From positions 62,001 through 126,000 of the forward strand of contig MU401539.1 in the NCBI GenBank assembly GCA_022579005.1: a DNA stretch of 64,000 bases. Direction: 5' to 3'. The stretch comes from Poronia punctata (lineage: Eukaryota; Ascomycota; Sordariomycetes; Xylariales; Xylariaceae). The position numbers and the translations under genes were made by a program. The notes beneath the pieces are model-generated. The model was not told where the DNA came from. It saw nothing but the letters and a program-made list of their open reading frames with translations, and searched no databases. Positions within the stretch are counted from its first letter, which is position 1, and each line of letters opens with the position of its first letter. This document shows positions 42,424-55,669 of this stretch, piece by piece.

Positions 42424-44787
42424 TCATTGCTGGTTCATGTATCCTTCCATATCGCCCGACGCCCATTCCATCGTGTAATCCATGTTAAAATCTTGAGATG
42501 ATGGCTGGGTATAGCCAGCAGTCATACTAGGCGGCATTTCGGCGAAGAGCCCCGCATTGAAATCAGGTGTTTTCCCCATGTTATTTGAAGGGAACAGGGT
42601 GAAGTCGCCGCCCAGCTGGTCGTTGCCCATAGATTGGTAGTCATCGAACCCCTCATCAACATCTACCATCGAGGTAGGCGTATACAACATAGTGTTGCCG
42701 TGCCCAGAAGGAGAGAAGTGTGGCAGAGGCGCTGGCGGCGGACACATAACCGTGTTGTAGTTGAATGTCTCGGGCATCGTCTTGTCGAACACAGCATGGT
42801 TCGGTGCCGGCAACTGGGCAAAGGCACCGTAAATGTCTTCGCTGTGGTCGAGGAAATCGGGCGTCATCTCCTGGTAGTTGAACTGACCAGCATCCGTCGA
42901 AGGCGTACCATTGTCGACAGGCGAGAACTCGAGGCTAATATCGCCATCAAACGCCGATTGATTAAACAAGTCGGCGTGGAACTCTTCGTTGCTAGGGTAG
43001 ACCGGGAAGAGGTCGTCCTCAAAAGTGCCCATAAAGTCATCGGGTGGTGTCATGACCGCGTTTGCCTTGTCGCTATCAGGCGTAGGCAGGTGGTTCACAG
43101 ACGGGGTTGGGTTGGAGACGCTACCGGCCTTGCTTCCCTTCTTGGGGACTTTGATCCGGTTGTAAGTCCAGCCATGGGCCTTCTCCATGTGCTGTTTGCA
43201 GTTGGACTCGCGCTTCGACTTGTAAGGGCACGGCTTGAATTTGCATTCGTACATGGCAGGCGCCGACGAATGCTTGTCATTCACATGACGGCTCATCTCC
43301 TTCTCCGTTGGCCATCCGTACTCGTGGAATCTGCAAGTGGGGATGGGGCACTTCCAAGGACGCGAATGAGTCTTCTCGTGCTTTGTGAGGTCGCAGGGCC
43401 GCTTGAACTCCTTGTTGCAGCCGGCATGGGTGCACTTCTTGGGGGCGAGCTCTTCGGGCGTTGCATTCTTCTTCCGCCGCGCCATAGACCGCATAATCTC
43501 TTCGTCATCCTGCGCCTGTTCGCTCATGGACCGCTTGAACCGGACGGGGTTGGCCGGTGCTTCCTCTTCCTCTAGGTTCTCAATCAACTGGCCGCTGGCA
43601 AGGGAGACAGCTTTGCCATTCTTCTTGACGCGGACAAACTGGGCTGGCCGGCCGTTCTTGGTGATACCACCAACGAGTCTAATCTCGTCGGTCCTAAGCA
43701 TCGTGTGAGCAGGTTGAACACAACCAGTAAAGATTTCCGGTACATACGCTTCGGCATCCATGTCGCCCAGCTTCTCTCCAGCAGCTAACTTTTCGGTCGA
43801 CTCCTGCAACTGAGCTGCGTGTCTCTTGATCTGGTCGACGAGGTCAATGAAATAGCCACTGCTATATGGCCGATCGTGGGGTCGCGTCTGTTCTCGGTCG
43901 CTCAAGTATTCGACGGTGGCTTGGATGCAGCGGATGGACGTGATGCAGAAATCGAAGTACATCTTGGCAGACCTAGCCCTCTCCTTCAAACACAACGAAC
44001 GATAAGTAACTCCCCAAACGCCGTCGTCTTTCAGTAGTTGACTCACCGGTGCCATAAAGAGCAACGTCTTTTCGAGATCCCTCAAACAAACGATCTGCTT
44101 CTCGTGGATCCTTCTAGGGCAGTCAAAGACAATGGGCCGGAACTCCTTTAGTGAAGGCTTTGCCAGCAATGGTTTCAGGACATGTTCGTGAATGCGGTTG
44201 AAAGCATGGCTGCTCATGTGTGGAATAGTCTCCGTCTCGGACGCGTTTACGGACCGAGTAAGGGTAGAGGCACCAACAGCGCCTCTGGCCTCCTTGGACT
44301 TTTGGGCCGTCGAGGCGATCGATGTTCCCAATCCGCTGTCGGATTCATGGTGATGTGACCGACGCCGGGAACGAGGGCGTAGCACCCGCCGACCATTGTC
44401 GGCAACGGGGGGATCCAGGTCCATCTTGTCACTCAGGGAATCTAGCAAGCCACGCGGCACGGGAAGGCTATCGTCTTGTAACAAGTCACGGAAATCAGAT
44501 CTCGGATGAAGGGCAGCAAGACTGTCTTCGATCTTGCCAATGTTCAAGGCAGCACGACGTCTATGGGCGTCGACAACATCATCCAGGCTAGTCTGGGAGC
44601 GGCGAGGAAGAGCCGGGACCTTGAAACCATTCGAGGTAGCAGATGGTGGGCTGCTTGGTGGGGTGGCAGGAGAGTGGAAGGTTGCCCCCTTGCGGAGTGA
44701 CAGATTCGTCTTTGTTTTCAGATCATCCCGGGAACCAGAGTCTGAGCGGGTCGTAGCACCAGTCCTGCGAGGGTTGGAGAACGACAT
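42424..44787 (-). CDS. C2H2 zinc-finger transcription factor
   Basis: A single exon of 787 residues from the ATG at 44787. Three zinc fingers lie at about 451-536: CTHAGCNKEFKRPCDLTKH, CPIPTCRFHEYGWPTEKEM (continuing to HVNDKH) and CKFKPCPYKSKRESNCKQH. Before them is a globular region of about 200 residues (HAFNRIHEHVLKPLLAKPSL, VYRSLCLKERA-type), and after them an acidic, Pro/Ser/Met-rich tail (PPDDFMGTFEDDLFP) that looks like an activation domain. The N-terminus is Ser/Thr/Pro-rich with basic clusters (RRRSHHH) that may act as an NLS. It is presumably nuclear and DNA-binding. I do not recognise an established named ortholog; the target genes are unknown. Confidence 0.88.
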   Translation of the reverse strand: MSFSNPRRTGATTRSDSGSRDDLKTKTNLSLRKGATFHSPATPPSSPPSATSNGFKVPALPRRSQTSLDDVVDAHRRRAALNIGKIEDSLAALHPRSDFRDLLQDDSLPVPRGLLDSLSDKMDLDPPVADNGRRVLRPRSRRRSHHHESDSGLGTSIASTAQKSKEARGAVGASTLTRSVNASETETIPHMSSHAFNRIHEHVLKPLLAKPSLKEFRPIVFDCPRRIHEKQIVCLRDLEKTLLFMAPVSQLLKDDGVWGVTYRSLCLKERARSAKMYFDFCITSIRCIQATVEYLSDREQTRPHDRPYSSGYFIDLVDQIKRHAAQLQESTEKLAAGEKLGDMDAEAYVPEIFTGCVQPAHTMLRTDEIRLVGGITKNGRPAQFVRVKKNGKAVSLASGQLIENLEEEEAPANPVRFKRSMSEQAQDDEEIMRSMARRKKNATPEELAPKKCTHAGCNKEFKRPCDLTKHEKTHSRPWKCPIPTCRFHEYGWPTEKEMSRHVNDKHSSAPAMYECKFKPCPYKSKRESNCKQHMEKAHGWTYNRIKVPKKGSKAGSVSNPTPSVNHLPTPDSDKANAVMTPPDDFMGTFEDDLFPVYPSNEEFHADLFNQSAFDGDISLEFSPVDNGTPSTDAGQFNYQEMTPDFLDHSEDIYGAFAQLPAPNHAVFDKTMPETFNYNTVMCPPPAPLPHFSPSGHGNTMLYTPTSMVDVDEGFDDYQSMGNDQLGGDFTLFPSNNMGKTPDFNAGLFAEMPPSMTAGYTQPSSQDFNMDYTMEWASGDMEGYMNQQ

Positions 44788-47700
44788 GATGGAAAGTATG
44801 TATGGGGGTCCTCCAGGATTTAAGTAGGTTTAAGGTTGGCGTGTCTCGTTGGCTACTGAGGAGGAAACCGGTATGTTAGCGGTGGTATGGGGTATGCGGG
44901 CGGTCGAATAGGTATGTGAGTCACTCCAGAGTCCTTGCACACCGAGCCCAACCCCAAGATGCCTGAGGTATCAAGGAAGATATCGAAAATGTCCAGTTGA
45001 CATTGGTCAATGGACGATGCGCGGATGAGATGGGATCAAGCAATGAACAGTGTCAAGAACCCCAAGTGAGAAGAAGGTATGGTGGAATGTCCTTACTCGA
45101 GTTTAGGTCGACGCGCGTGTGACCTCAAGCTATTCGCAACTGATCGCGAAGGAACTCGACACGGACTCGACGGCCTCGGGCGGTAGGAAATAAGCCCAAA
45201 TCGTCCAGAAGTAAGCTTATTCGCTCCGGGTCCTCATCAAACAGACAGACCGGGAACAGTCGTGGCGAAAGGCAAACGACAAGTATGAACTTCAATGTAC
45301 CAAGCAACCGGTCAAGATTGCCAGCTGCAACGACGAATTGATGAACTATGGTGAGCAGCAAATATTGTAGTAGTTTCGAGATTGGGGAAGTGGGAGGGAA
45401 AAGAGGTGGATGAGACGGAGGGTGGGAGTGAGAGCAATAATATCAGTCGGGTGTCTCGGAGTCGAGACGGCGCAAAAGAGGGAAACTGGTGAGAGCCAAG
45501 TGCTTGCTTCATTCAGGAGCTGGTCAGTGGTCACTGGGGTAAAAAGAAGAAGGAGCTACCTGAAGAAAGGGAGAGAGACAACCTTACTCGTAGCTAGGGG
45601 TGGGGATGATGAAAGTGATGAAGCACGACGAACTGCCACAATCTGAGTGGATGGTCGTTGGAGTGGGATTTTAGGCAGCAGCGGTTGGCATTGGGGGACC
45701 ACCTTGATCTCGCTATTGAACCCCTGTCCTGTGTTATAAGTCGAGATAGATGGTGTAGGAGGTACCTCTACGCTCTTCTCTATCAAGAGGCTACAGCAGC
45801 TAGGGCCAAAATTTCCACATCTTAGCTTACCCCGGATCGTTTCGGACTTGTGGTTTACCACGTCTTTTACCCTCCCCATATACCTTACCTACACGTCTGA
45901 AATAAATTATACCTACTAAATTCTAGCTACGGAGTTGAAATAGGCTTTCGACTACATAACCTTATAAGAGTCTTTATTGATGCCGTAACGGAAGCGGAAG
46001 CGGGAACGGAAGCATGTTCAAATTCTAATTCTAACGCGCCTCCCACGTTTGCTGGACAGTAAAGTTTTGACAGCAACGTTTGTACAGGAGGTCAACGGGT
46101 ACAAGGACCACTAATGTTCACTACCCTTCAAAAGTCCTAGCGGGTCCAATAGAACCCCAGGGACTCATCACCGCCTCAAGCTAAACCCATTCGGTGCCCG
46201 ATCAACGACAGTAAAGAAACAGTATCAATTCCTCCAGCGGACCTGCGCACACCTGTCTTTTGCCTCTTGTTTGCTGTGCCGCTTTGCGACCCATGAGAAA
46301 TACATCATCGAGTGTATTTGCGTCTATGCGCAATAACGCAACTCGGCATAATACACAGATTTTTGGATTCGTGTCTTCTTTTCTTCTCTTCTCTTGTTTA
46401 CGGTGGACTAGTCTGTCAGTCTGTCAGTTTATCAATCACCTGCAACCTTTCCATGTCTAATAGGTCATGTACTTTATTACACGTTCGTAGGATGTGCCAA
46501 TCAACGCGTATCAACCTACTGCAGTCACTCCGGCGCCGCGTCGACTGAGACGGGCTGTGTCGGGTGCTTCAGGTGCATATATGCTGCAGTCTACTCGTAG
46601 TCTACTCTACGGTGGCTACCAATCTATCGTCGACAAGCCTACATCATATCACCAGCTGTATGATAATCCAGTATCTTACTCCCTTATCATATGGAGGTGT
46701 AGCCATTCAACCTGTGCCGAACGGCCGTTTCAACCCGTCGACAAGAGGGAAGGAAAGTAATCATATACCTCAAAATAGACAAAAGCGAAGTCAGCCTTGG
46801 AGAGATTAATAAGTAATGACCGGGGGTATGCTTTTAGACCTTGACCTTTTATCCCAATTGGGTCCCGAAATCATGGAAAAGTCTCCGGATAAGAGAGGCC
46901 GGAAACAAAACTTGCCTATCTTTGTATTTCGGGGTCCTGCGGTTTCAAAACTTTACAAGTACAGGGAGAATCCGACCCAAAGTCATGATAATTGTGTCGA
47001 CCTTTGCAACACAATTTTCCAGATTGTGTCGGATGTGTATTTGTGTTTGTTTGTATCCAACCAAAACCGAGTCTATCTCCCGTTTGCACTGCTCGAAAGG
47101 TCAGTAGGTAGGTCAGATCGAAAATGTAACGCTGTACAAGTTCTGTAGTAAACGGGCGGAAATTGGCTCCTCTGGTGACTTCTGCTCAGCCACAGCCATA
47201 GTGGAATTCCGCTGCATTCCAATCGACGCCCAATCACACCTACGACAATAATAAGTGTAAATATCATACTCGTAACATAGTATTGTGTCCCCTGGTTGGG
47301 ACTTTATGACAACTCCGCCTGCCCGCATTTTTGCGATCTTGTGTCTAACCTAACCTACAATACTTCAAGTCGGGTTCCAATGTCCCGACACAAACAAACA
47401 CAAAATTCATATCCACCCGCCCTATTTTGAGGCTCAAAGTGTTACAACGGGATCCATTCCGTTTCCGCGAACAGACTTGACCAAGACGTGTCAAACGCGA
47501 TTTCCAATTGGAGAAAAGTACTAGAGGACCCACGGGTAATAGGGTATAGGGGTAGGTAAGGATGAGGGGAAACAAGCCAGTCAGTCATTCAGATCGGTTC
47601 GGCTTCTCTCTGGGGTTTGACTCACACTTTACATATATATCTGCATCTCTTTTCTACTACCTACTCGTACTGTTACAGTTTATGCAGACATCTCATCCCA

Positions 47701-48775
47701 TCCATACTCATGATTGGTTTCTATCGCATCTCTGTTGGTGGTTGTTTTGCAGTAGTTTTGGTCTAGTCTTGTCTAGTATCTACCGTTCTCTCCTCTCCCC
47801 CCTCCAGCAGGTTTATTTATCACGAATCTTTCGACCTATTCGATGATACCTACCTGTACATACATAGTCTATGTTACTAATCGCTTCCTCCACTTTTTGA
47901 ACACGTATGTCGTTTGTTTGCGTATGTATGTAAGATATGTACCTAGATTACAAACATCTCATCCATCCAATCCATCTCAAGTCTACCTCCTCGCATGCAC
48001 AGCAGGTAAATAGTCCCTAGTCTGAGGAACAGACATTTTACACTAAAAAGAGTCACTAGACCTTATCATGACATTTGTAAAAGCGAGTGAAACCAACCAA
48101 ACCTTGAGAAATGATGGACAACCTAGACTAGATACGATACTACCTACCTTGCCTTGTATGCGGGCCCCGAACCGGTCAAAGAAACAAGACCTGCATGAAA
48201 ATCCAAGTCGTGCCATCAGCCCTACAGGTCGACATAAAGTACCTACCAAGCAACCGAGGCCAGATTTACTTTTAACTCCCCCCCCCCCCTTTTATCCAAT
48301 CAGATGTTTGCGAATTCAGATGCCTCACAACAACCTTGTGTCAGTTCCTGGACCACCACCAGGACGGACGGAAAGGGGTCCTACGAGTACAACTACACAT
48401 CCAAGTCGTCGAGTCTTTTTTTATTTCTTTTTTGGCTAGGTCAGACTAGGGGTAAAAAGGCATCAAGTAATTAATATCGGTGCCTGAGATGATGGCGTAC
48501 AACGTACATGAGAATTGCGTAACACATCACATCACATCGCAAGGAGCGGGGGTGTTCTTTCTCTACTGTTGCACGTAAATCCGACTTACGCGTTTTTTAA
48601 TCGCTTTAGCTTGGGGTAGGTAGGTAGTTACGTATACACTTGATCCTTTTTCTCTTGGTGTCGTTCTCCTTTTTGACCAGGCAACCGATTTTAGATTCTC
48701 ATTTGAGAAAAGAGAGAGAGAAGTATTCGGTGGTCCCAGTAAGGTTTATAATTCCAGATTGGACGAAGATATTTC
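44788..48775. other. Long gene-poor region
   Basis: About 4 kb without a supported gene. The part next to 44787 should be the promoter and long leader of the C2H2 regulator. Short frames at 45556-45879 and 46816-47148 have no recognisable features. Five TACTCGTA octamers lie here. Confidence 0.5.
48745..48752 (+). promoter_or_regulatory. TATA-like element of the 5S rRNA gene
   Basis: TTTATAAT about 30 bp before the 5S start, the position at which filamentous-fungal 5S genes carry a TATA-like upstream element. Confidence 0.5.
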
Positions 48776-48894
48776 ACGTACGACCATAGGATGTAGAGAA
48801 CGCGGGGTCCCGTCCGCTCCCCCATAGCTAAGCTACATACCGCCAGATCAGTAGTTGGGTCGGTGACGACCAGCGAATCCCTGGTGTTGTACGT
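48776..48894 (+). rRNA. 5S ribosomal RNA
   Basis: 119 nt starting ACGTACGACCATAGGATGTA, containing the conserved stretches TCCCGTCCGCTC, AGTAGTTGGGT and GACCAGCGAATCCC, and ending GTTGTACGT. The two ends pair as helix I (ACGTACGAC with GTTGTACGT). The usual ACATA/TATGT ends are here ACGTA/TACGT, a paired change. Helix II (GATGTAG with CTACAT) also pairs despite differing from the common fungal form. A T-rich run follows (TTTTCTTTTGGTTTTTTT), fitting Pol III termination. 5S genes dispersed singly through the genome are normal in Pezizomycotina. Confidence 0.92.
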
Positions 48895-48912
48895 TTTCTT
48901 TTGGTTTTTTTC
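48895..48912 (+). terminator. Pol III T-run terminator of the 5S gene
   Basis: TTTTCTTTTGGTTTTTTT directly follows the 5S 3' end. Confidence 0.6.
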
Positions 48913-49251
48913 TTTCTTTCTTTCTTTCTTTTTCTTCCCTTTTGGTGTTCTCACTCTCACCCTTCATTCTCATCCGCCACCTGATGCATTTTATTTATTA
49001 AATGAGAGAATGTTTCCTCCTACAGGTCTGCAGATAGTACGCGTGGAACCTACCGTAGGTAGGTTACGCGGTATATTTTCCATTTTCACTCGACAGGTTC
49101 CGGAGGTCGTGACCATCGTACTCGTAGAGATGGGCTTGAAAGATCGTCACGTGTATGTTCGGTCCAAAGTCATCATCCCGATACTTTTAATCGTACAGCT
49201 TTTCCTACCTTCCCTGTGCAATACCAAAAAAAAAAAGGGGGGGGGGGGGGG

Positions 49252-49292
<41 letters not shown>

Positions 49293-49312
49293 CGGGGGGG
49301 GGGGGGGGCGGG

Positions 49313-49322
49313 NNNNNNNNNN
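49313..49322. other. Assembly gap (10 N)
   Basis: Ten undetermined bases flanked on the left by about 80 G with rare C, and on the right by T, A and C homopolymers. Same architecture as the gap at 9548. Confidence 0.95.
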
Positions 49323-51047
49323 TTGTTTTTTTTTTTTTTACTTTTTTTTTTGGTTAAATATTTAAACTGCGTTTTTTTTTTTTTTTTATTTTTTAAAAAC
49401 CTTCCCTTGTAAAAAAAAAAAAAAAAAACCCCCCCCCCCCCCCCCCCCCATACATCACATCATCTAGAACATGCCCCCCCCCCCCCCCCACCACTTCCCA
49501 CAGCCATTCGTTCATCCAACCCTCGCTGCTTCTGCTGCGCCTTATTTCATATTGTTTGTCGGATGCACGCTAGAAAGGGGGATACGTGTCATCACGTGCC
49601 ATCCATAGGGCTGCATGTCTACCAACTTCTATATACACGTACACGTACACGTACATGGTAGTCTAGTGAAGTTAGCTAAGGTGGTCTTACATTGGTATCC
49701 TCACGAATTAAAACATCGTGTATGGTTACAATATTCGTCTAACCTAACCTAACCTAACCTATCCTATCCTCACCCTCCAGAGTCCAGAGTCCAGAGTTGC
49801 AGAACTAGGTAATTATCAAGGTAGGTAGGTAATACCCCACGCAGCTTCTTAATACACCCGTCCCAAAGCCTCAACACCACCCAGGAATAATCGATGTAAA
49901 ACGCTCCAACCCCATACCAAAGCGCTCGCCCCCCTTCAAACTTCCTCCCCGTTCTATAATTCCATCATCACCCAACAATCTAACCCAGTCTAATCTCTCT
50001 TCTCTTCTCTTCTCTCCTCACCATGATAGATGTGTATAGGGAGTATACTTATGACTATTCACATACTTACCTAAAGCCCCCTCGCTTCACCCCCATCTGC
50101 CGAAAAAGCACACACGCGTTACGGTCAACGTGTTAGAAAGGAAGTACCCACACACGCCTTTCCTTCGCTAGGTACATAGGTACTCATGGTTGGACATACA
50201 TATAGTACCTAGGTTAGCAGACCTAACTGAAGTGTGATCCACCTACCAGATATACAGCTTTCTCGTTTCTGCCTTACCTTGAATATATCAGTCCAAAGTG
50301 GACATGCCTTGGCAATTCGCCTACCCTTGAGACGAGGACTCCCATGTTCAATTTGAAGCTAAACACCTAACTAAATTGTCTTGTCTATCATCTTAAGTAT
50401 TTCATGCCTAGCTCTTTCAGGGCGGTAAAGGGACTTGTTGTTACATGTTACCAGGTTAGGTAAGACGAACAACCACCTCCGTGTAGGTACCTAACCTAGG
50501 TACTATAGTCAGAACAGTCGCTCTTGTCCAGATTAGACCACTCTGATGATACTAACAAGACTGATATCAAATATCAAAAGCTTGTAGCAGCTCGCAACCA
50601 TCTAAACCGAAAAGTTGACAATATTCTAAACAGTAATGTCAGATATCCATTCACTAAAAAACGTACATCACATTGGGTATCTTCACAACACCCCCTTGAC
50701 GGCCGGTTTTGTAAAGGTCTTGTATGAACCTCGAGAACCATTTATTTTTAACCTATATCCATAGCCTTTGAAAGGACAGAGGGCATAGTGTTTTATCTCA
50801 CTAGCCTCCGACACGCTCGCCAGAACCCTAAACGATGAAAATCGGAAATCCGTTCCCACAATCTTTACGCCATGTTATGCGAATCTCCTTGACGTCTTGT
50901 ACTGGAGAGTGAGGGGTCAAGAAAAAGAAAAGAAAAAGGTTACACCGCTGTCGCGTATGTATGCTGTTTTTCCCCGTAGCCAAAAGTGTCCCTCGTACTA
51001 TATGACCTTTATCCCGAGAATTCCAAGGATGTCTGTCCTTTGCTAGT

Positions 51048-52360
<1,313 letters not shown>

Positions 52361-54277
52361 TTTTGTTGTTGATGTTGATGTTGCCTTTTATGTAAGGTAA
52401 ATGGAAATAAGCGCGTTGTCCAGACCTGCTGTATTTCGGCCGGGAGAGGGAGAGGAAGAATGTTGATCGCTAAGAATGCGTAATCTCGGCACGGACGGAG
52501 TTTCGGGTACGGAAAATCGACGTGGCCTTACAAAACAGCGCAAGACAAGTATAAATCTTGCGGGTGCTTAGTCAAGCAGGGATCGTGCGCGCTGCGACAG
52601 GCGTCAAGACAGAAGATAACGGGAGCGAGCAACAGCCAGGGGCACGGGCACGGGCACCGTCCTGTTGTAGCAATTGCGTTGTTAATGTTTCGGGAATGGT
52701 GCGAAGACACACAAGAGAAGGCGGTGCCTCGAAAGTCTGGAAAGGTTTCAAGGCTGAGCTGAGCTTCCTTTTGTTGAAATGAAATAAGGTTGCAAAAGGG
52801 TAGATAGGATCCAGTCGGATAGCTTGATAGTGGGGAGGCTTTATTTCTTAACGTTGTTTCTCTGCCGTGGCTGCGGTGCTGCTGTCCTTGCTAGACAACC
52901 GTGTCCTCAATTGCAAATGGGGGAAGTATGCTGTAATGATGCAACGATATTGGGTGTTCATTCGGCTTGGCCTGCTTCTTTCTCCAATAAAAGTTCGCTA
53001 AATGCTGTACCTCCCGCTGGTGCTAGTTGTACTGCCATAGTACTTGCTCCTACCGGTATAGCCTGATATTTCACGCTAGCCGTATTCAGTCACCTATCAA
53101 CCCATACCGGGTATACCAACTTCCACAATATCAGTATTGTGGCACAAAAATGTTTTTTTTGGTGTAAATGAAAGGTGTCTGTAAAAGACCTTGAACACGC
53201 TGTGATCATATCTTTAGTTGTTAATTTTAGTCATATTGTGTTTAACATCTTCAAGGTGTTTGATCTGTTGACAAGTTTACATTTTACCTTGAGTTATATT
53301 ACGTAGACTATCTTACAACAGCACTACCAGCCTTGGAATTGACCAATGGTGGGTGGCGACTTTGAGCATGGATATGTATATGACATATTCACATACTTGT
53401 AATGCTCGAGAACAATCAACAGTCGGGTTAAAAGCCATTGTAAGACAAAGTTATTTCTTAACAAATATTCCGCAGGACTTTTCTCCAAAAGCAAGCCAAT
53501 AAGTAAAAAGCATTCAAACTGACATGTCCCGAGTTCCTAAGACCTTGAAGAATACAGCTCATTATCCAACAAGACATCAAATTTAAAGTTGCTCCCATTG
53601 CACATCCCCGTGTTACACATATGATACATACCTGCATAGATCAAAATTTAGTATTATCTAATAACCCGTATCTCTGTGCCCAAACCAGGTAAAAATCCTG
53701 AGCCGCAAATAGAAAACATTGATCCCGCCTTTCTTCCTAATCTGTCCATGCCGACCAAACAAAGCTTTGTCTAAGCACAATTGCTTATTTTTTCCTTTTC
53801 CCTATCTACTGCTCTGTGGCAACTTATTATTATGTAATGTGTAAGGGTTTCTAAAAATAAATATTCCAGACGCTATGATTTGCGCTACTTACTCGTACAT
53901 AGTCGAGCCATTCCCTCACGATGGAGCTGGCGTTGTATCAGAAAAGGTGAGAATATACTTCATACAGAGGACGGACGTGGACATTACGTCTTGAGATACT
54001 TGGAACGATATCCTACAATACATGTCTTTGGACACATGTATATAGAGATATTTATAATATTAGATTATCAAGCAGAATATCTGCAATAGGGATTAGATCT
54101 TCAACAACTTAATAAACCAAGAGCAACTGTGATGACTTACATTAAGAATATAGCTGGGGATAACCAAGAAATAGATCGTCCAATAACATGTGCGGTCGTA
54201 GCGGCAATAAAACTAGTAAATATCCCTTTCTGTCATGATAATCCGTCAAGTGCACAAGTTTATACAGACCCAGATTA
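52361..54277. other. Intergenic region, no supported gene
   Basis: About 1.9 kb. It contains the ERV29 promoter, including a run of GGGCAC repeats at about 52640-52656. The right half (53100-54270) is AT-rich with no credible frame, and one TACTCGTA octamer is at 53890. Confidence 0.5.
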
Positions 54278-55669
54278 CTACGCTATACAAAGCCCCTCAA
54301 CCGAACTCCTCGCAATCCCAATAATCTGCTGACAAGTCGGAACATCACCCTTCTTCGCCTGCATACCTCCCCTCCCACCACAACTCGGCAACTGCCAAAT
54401 GCCCGCATCCACCATGGCATCCACCATGGCATGTCTCGCCTTACTCTTATTCTCCATCAGCAGCACGATATCTCTCAGTCCCAGATGAAACGGATCGCGC
54501 ACTTCGGCAGCCTTACAGCCGGATATACCGTACACGTCCACCTTGAGCAGAGCCCGCACGGTGAGACGCCACATGGCCGGTTCCATCTCGCGGTATCCGA
54601 ACGAGGCGACGACGCCGCAGGGGTCTCCGTTATTGCCCAGGGGTCCCCATACCCCGCCTAGGCCGTGCAGTTGGAAGGCTATTTGGCGACGTTCGGCGAC
54701 GGCTTGGGCGGTTTCTTGGTCGACCATGGTGAGCATCTGCTCGTAGGCGTGGACGATGCTAGGGATCAGTGTTGCCAGCATCATGAGGATTTGGAAGCTG
54801 TGGATCTGAGCGGGGGATGTGGTCTGTGGCGGAGGTAGGCTTGTTTGTGATAGACAGCCGGGGCAGTTTACGACTTCGTAGGCCGTCTTGGCTGCCTGAC
54901 GGGCTTGTCTGATCGCGGCTTCGACTTGCGTGGGGATGTTTTGCATCGAGCTTAGTGCCGAGTAGAGTTTGGGCAGACAGGTGCATTCTGGAGGTGGTTT
55001 GTCGCTGCGTTCTGGCGAACCGGCTGTATTTGACGAGGAAGGGGAAAGACCGGGTACTTGTTCTTGCTCTGTTGTCGTGGATGGGGAGGTGAGATCTACC
55101 CACGGCGTGAAGAAGGTGGGGTCGATATGAGTAGCGGAAGAGGATTCTGGGATGGGCACAGTGTTGAAGTCGACGTCGCTGAAATAATCCCACGGATGCT
55201 GATGCTGATGCTGATCAAATGTTTGGGTAATAGTAGGTTCCGGCATCTGGAAGCCGTCTCCCAACAACAGGTTGATAAACTGCATGCCCGGATCTTGTGT
55301 GTCGGGAGGGAGCTCCGACATGGTAGTCTTTGCCGGCGGTGCGGCGACAGTGGCTTCGGCTTCGGCAGCAGCGGCGGCGGCGGCTTCGGCTTCTTCCCGA
55401 GGTCGTTTCCGGGGCCGCCCCATCGGCTTCTGCGGCGAGTAATGACATGGTATATTCTCGCGCTTGCATCGGGAGCAGCCGTCGGATTCTTTAGTACAGG
55501 CGAGTTTCCGGGTACCTGTTATCAGTTATGTGAGTCGCGCACGATTTTACAGGTAATTGTCTAGTTTCATTGAAGAGTAGGTAGTGTCTTTCCCCCTCAT
55601 TCTTCTCTTCCACGTACGGCATTCGTCACAAGCCCGGTGCTTCTGGACAGCAGCACTGTTCTGGTCCAT
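54278..55669 (-). CDS. Zn2Cys6 transcription factor with AflR-like C-terminal domain
   Basis: Two exons, 55618-55669 and 54278-55515, joined across a 102-bp intron, encode 429 residues. The intron splits the zinc cluster: CDEC then RTRKLACTKESDGCSRCK, giving the canonical C-x2-C-x6-C-x6-C-x2-C-x6-C fold, followed by the basic PMGRPRKRPREE. A Glu/Ala tract comes next, and the C-terminal half (CTCLPKLYSALSSMQ, VVNCPGCLSQ, HSFQILMMLATLIPSIVHAY) resembles the AflR regulatory domain found in pathway-specific activators of aflatoxin-type and other secondary-metabolite clusters. No polyketide synthase, NRPS or terpene gene lies in this window, so its targets are not evident. Confidence 0.87.

Larger units (their letters stand above)
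48895..51047. other. Gene-poor region with the second assembly gap
   Basis: About 2.1 kb without a supported gene. It contains a long G homopolymer, ten N at 49313-49322, T, A and C runs up to about 49490, and an (AACCT)4 repeat at 49741-49760. The right end is the 3' region of ERV29. Confidence 0.55.

Noticed and set aside
45556..45879. 107-codon minus-strand frame with an ATG
   Set aside because: Composition and lack of any motif look like chance; it lies in the long leader region of the C2H2 gene.
46816..47148. 110-codon plus-strand frame with an ATG
   Set aside because: No recognisable domain, no neighbouring exons and ordinary intergenic composition.
49741..49770. Telomere-like (AACCT)4 followed by (ATCCT)2
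   Set aside because: The unit is five bases, not the TTAGGG/CCCTAA of filamentous ascomycetes, and it is a short internal microsatellite.
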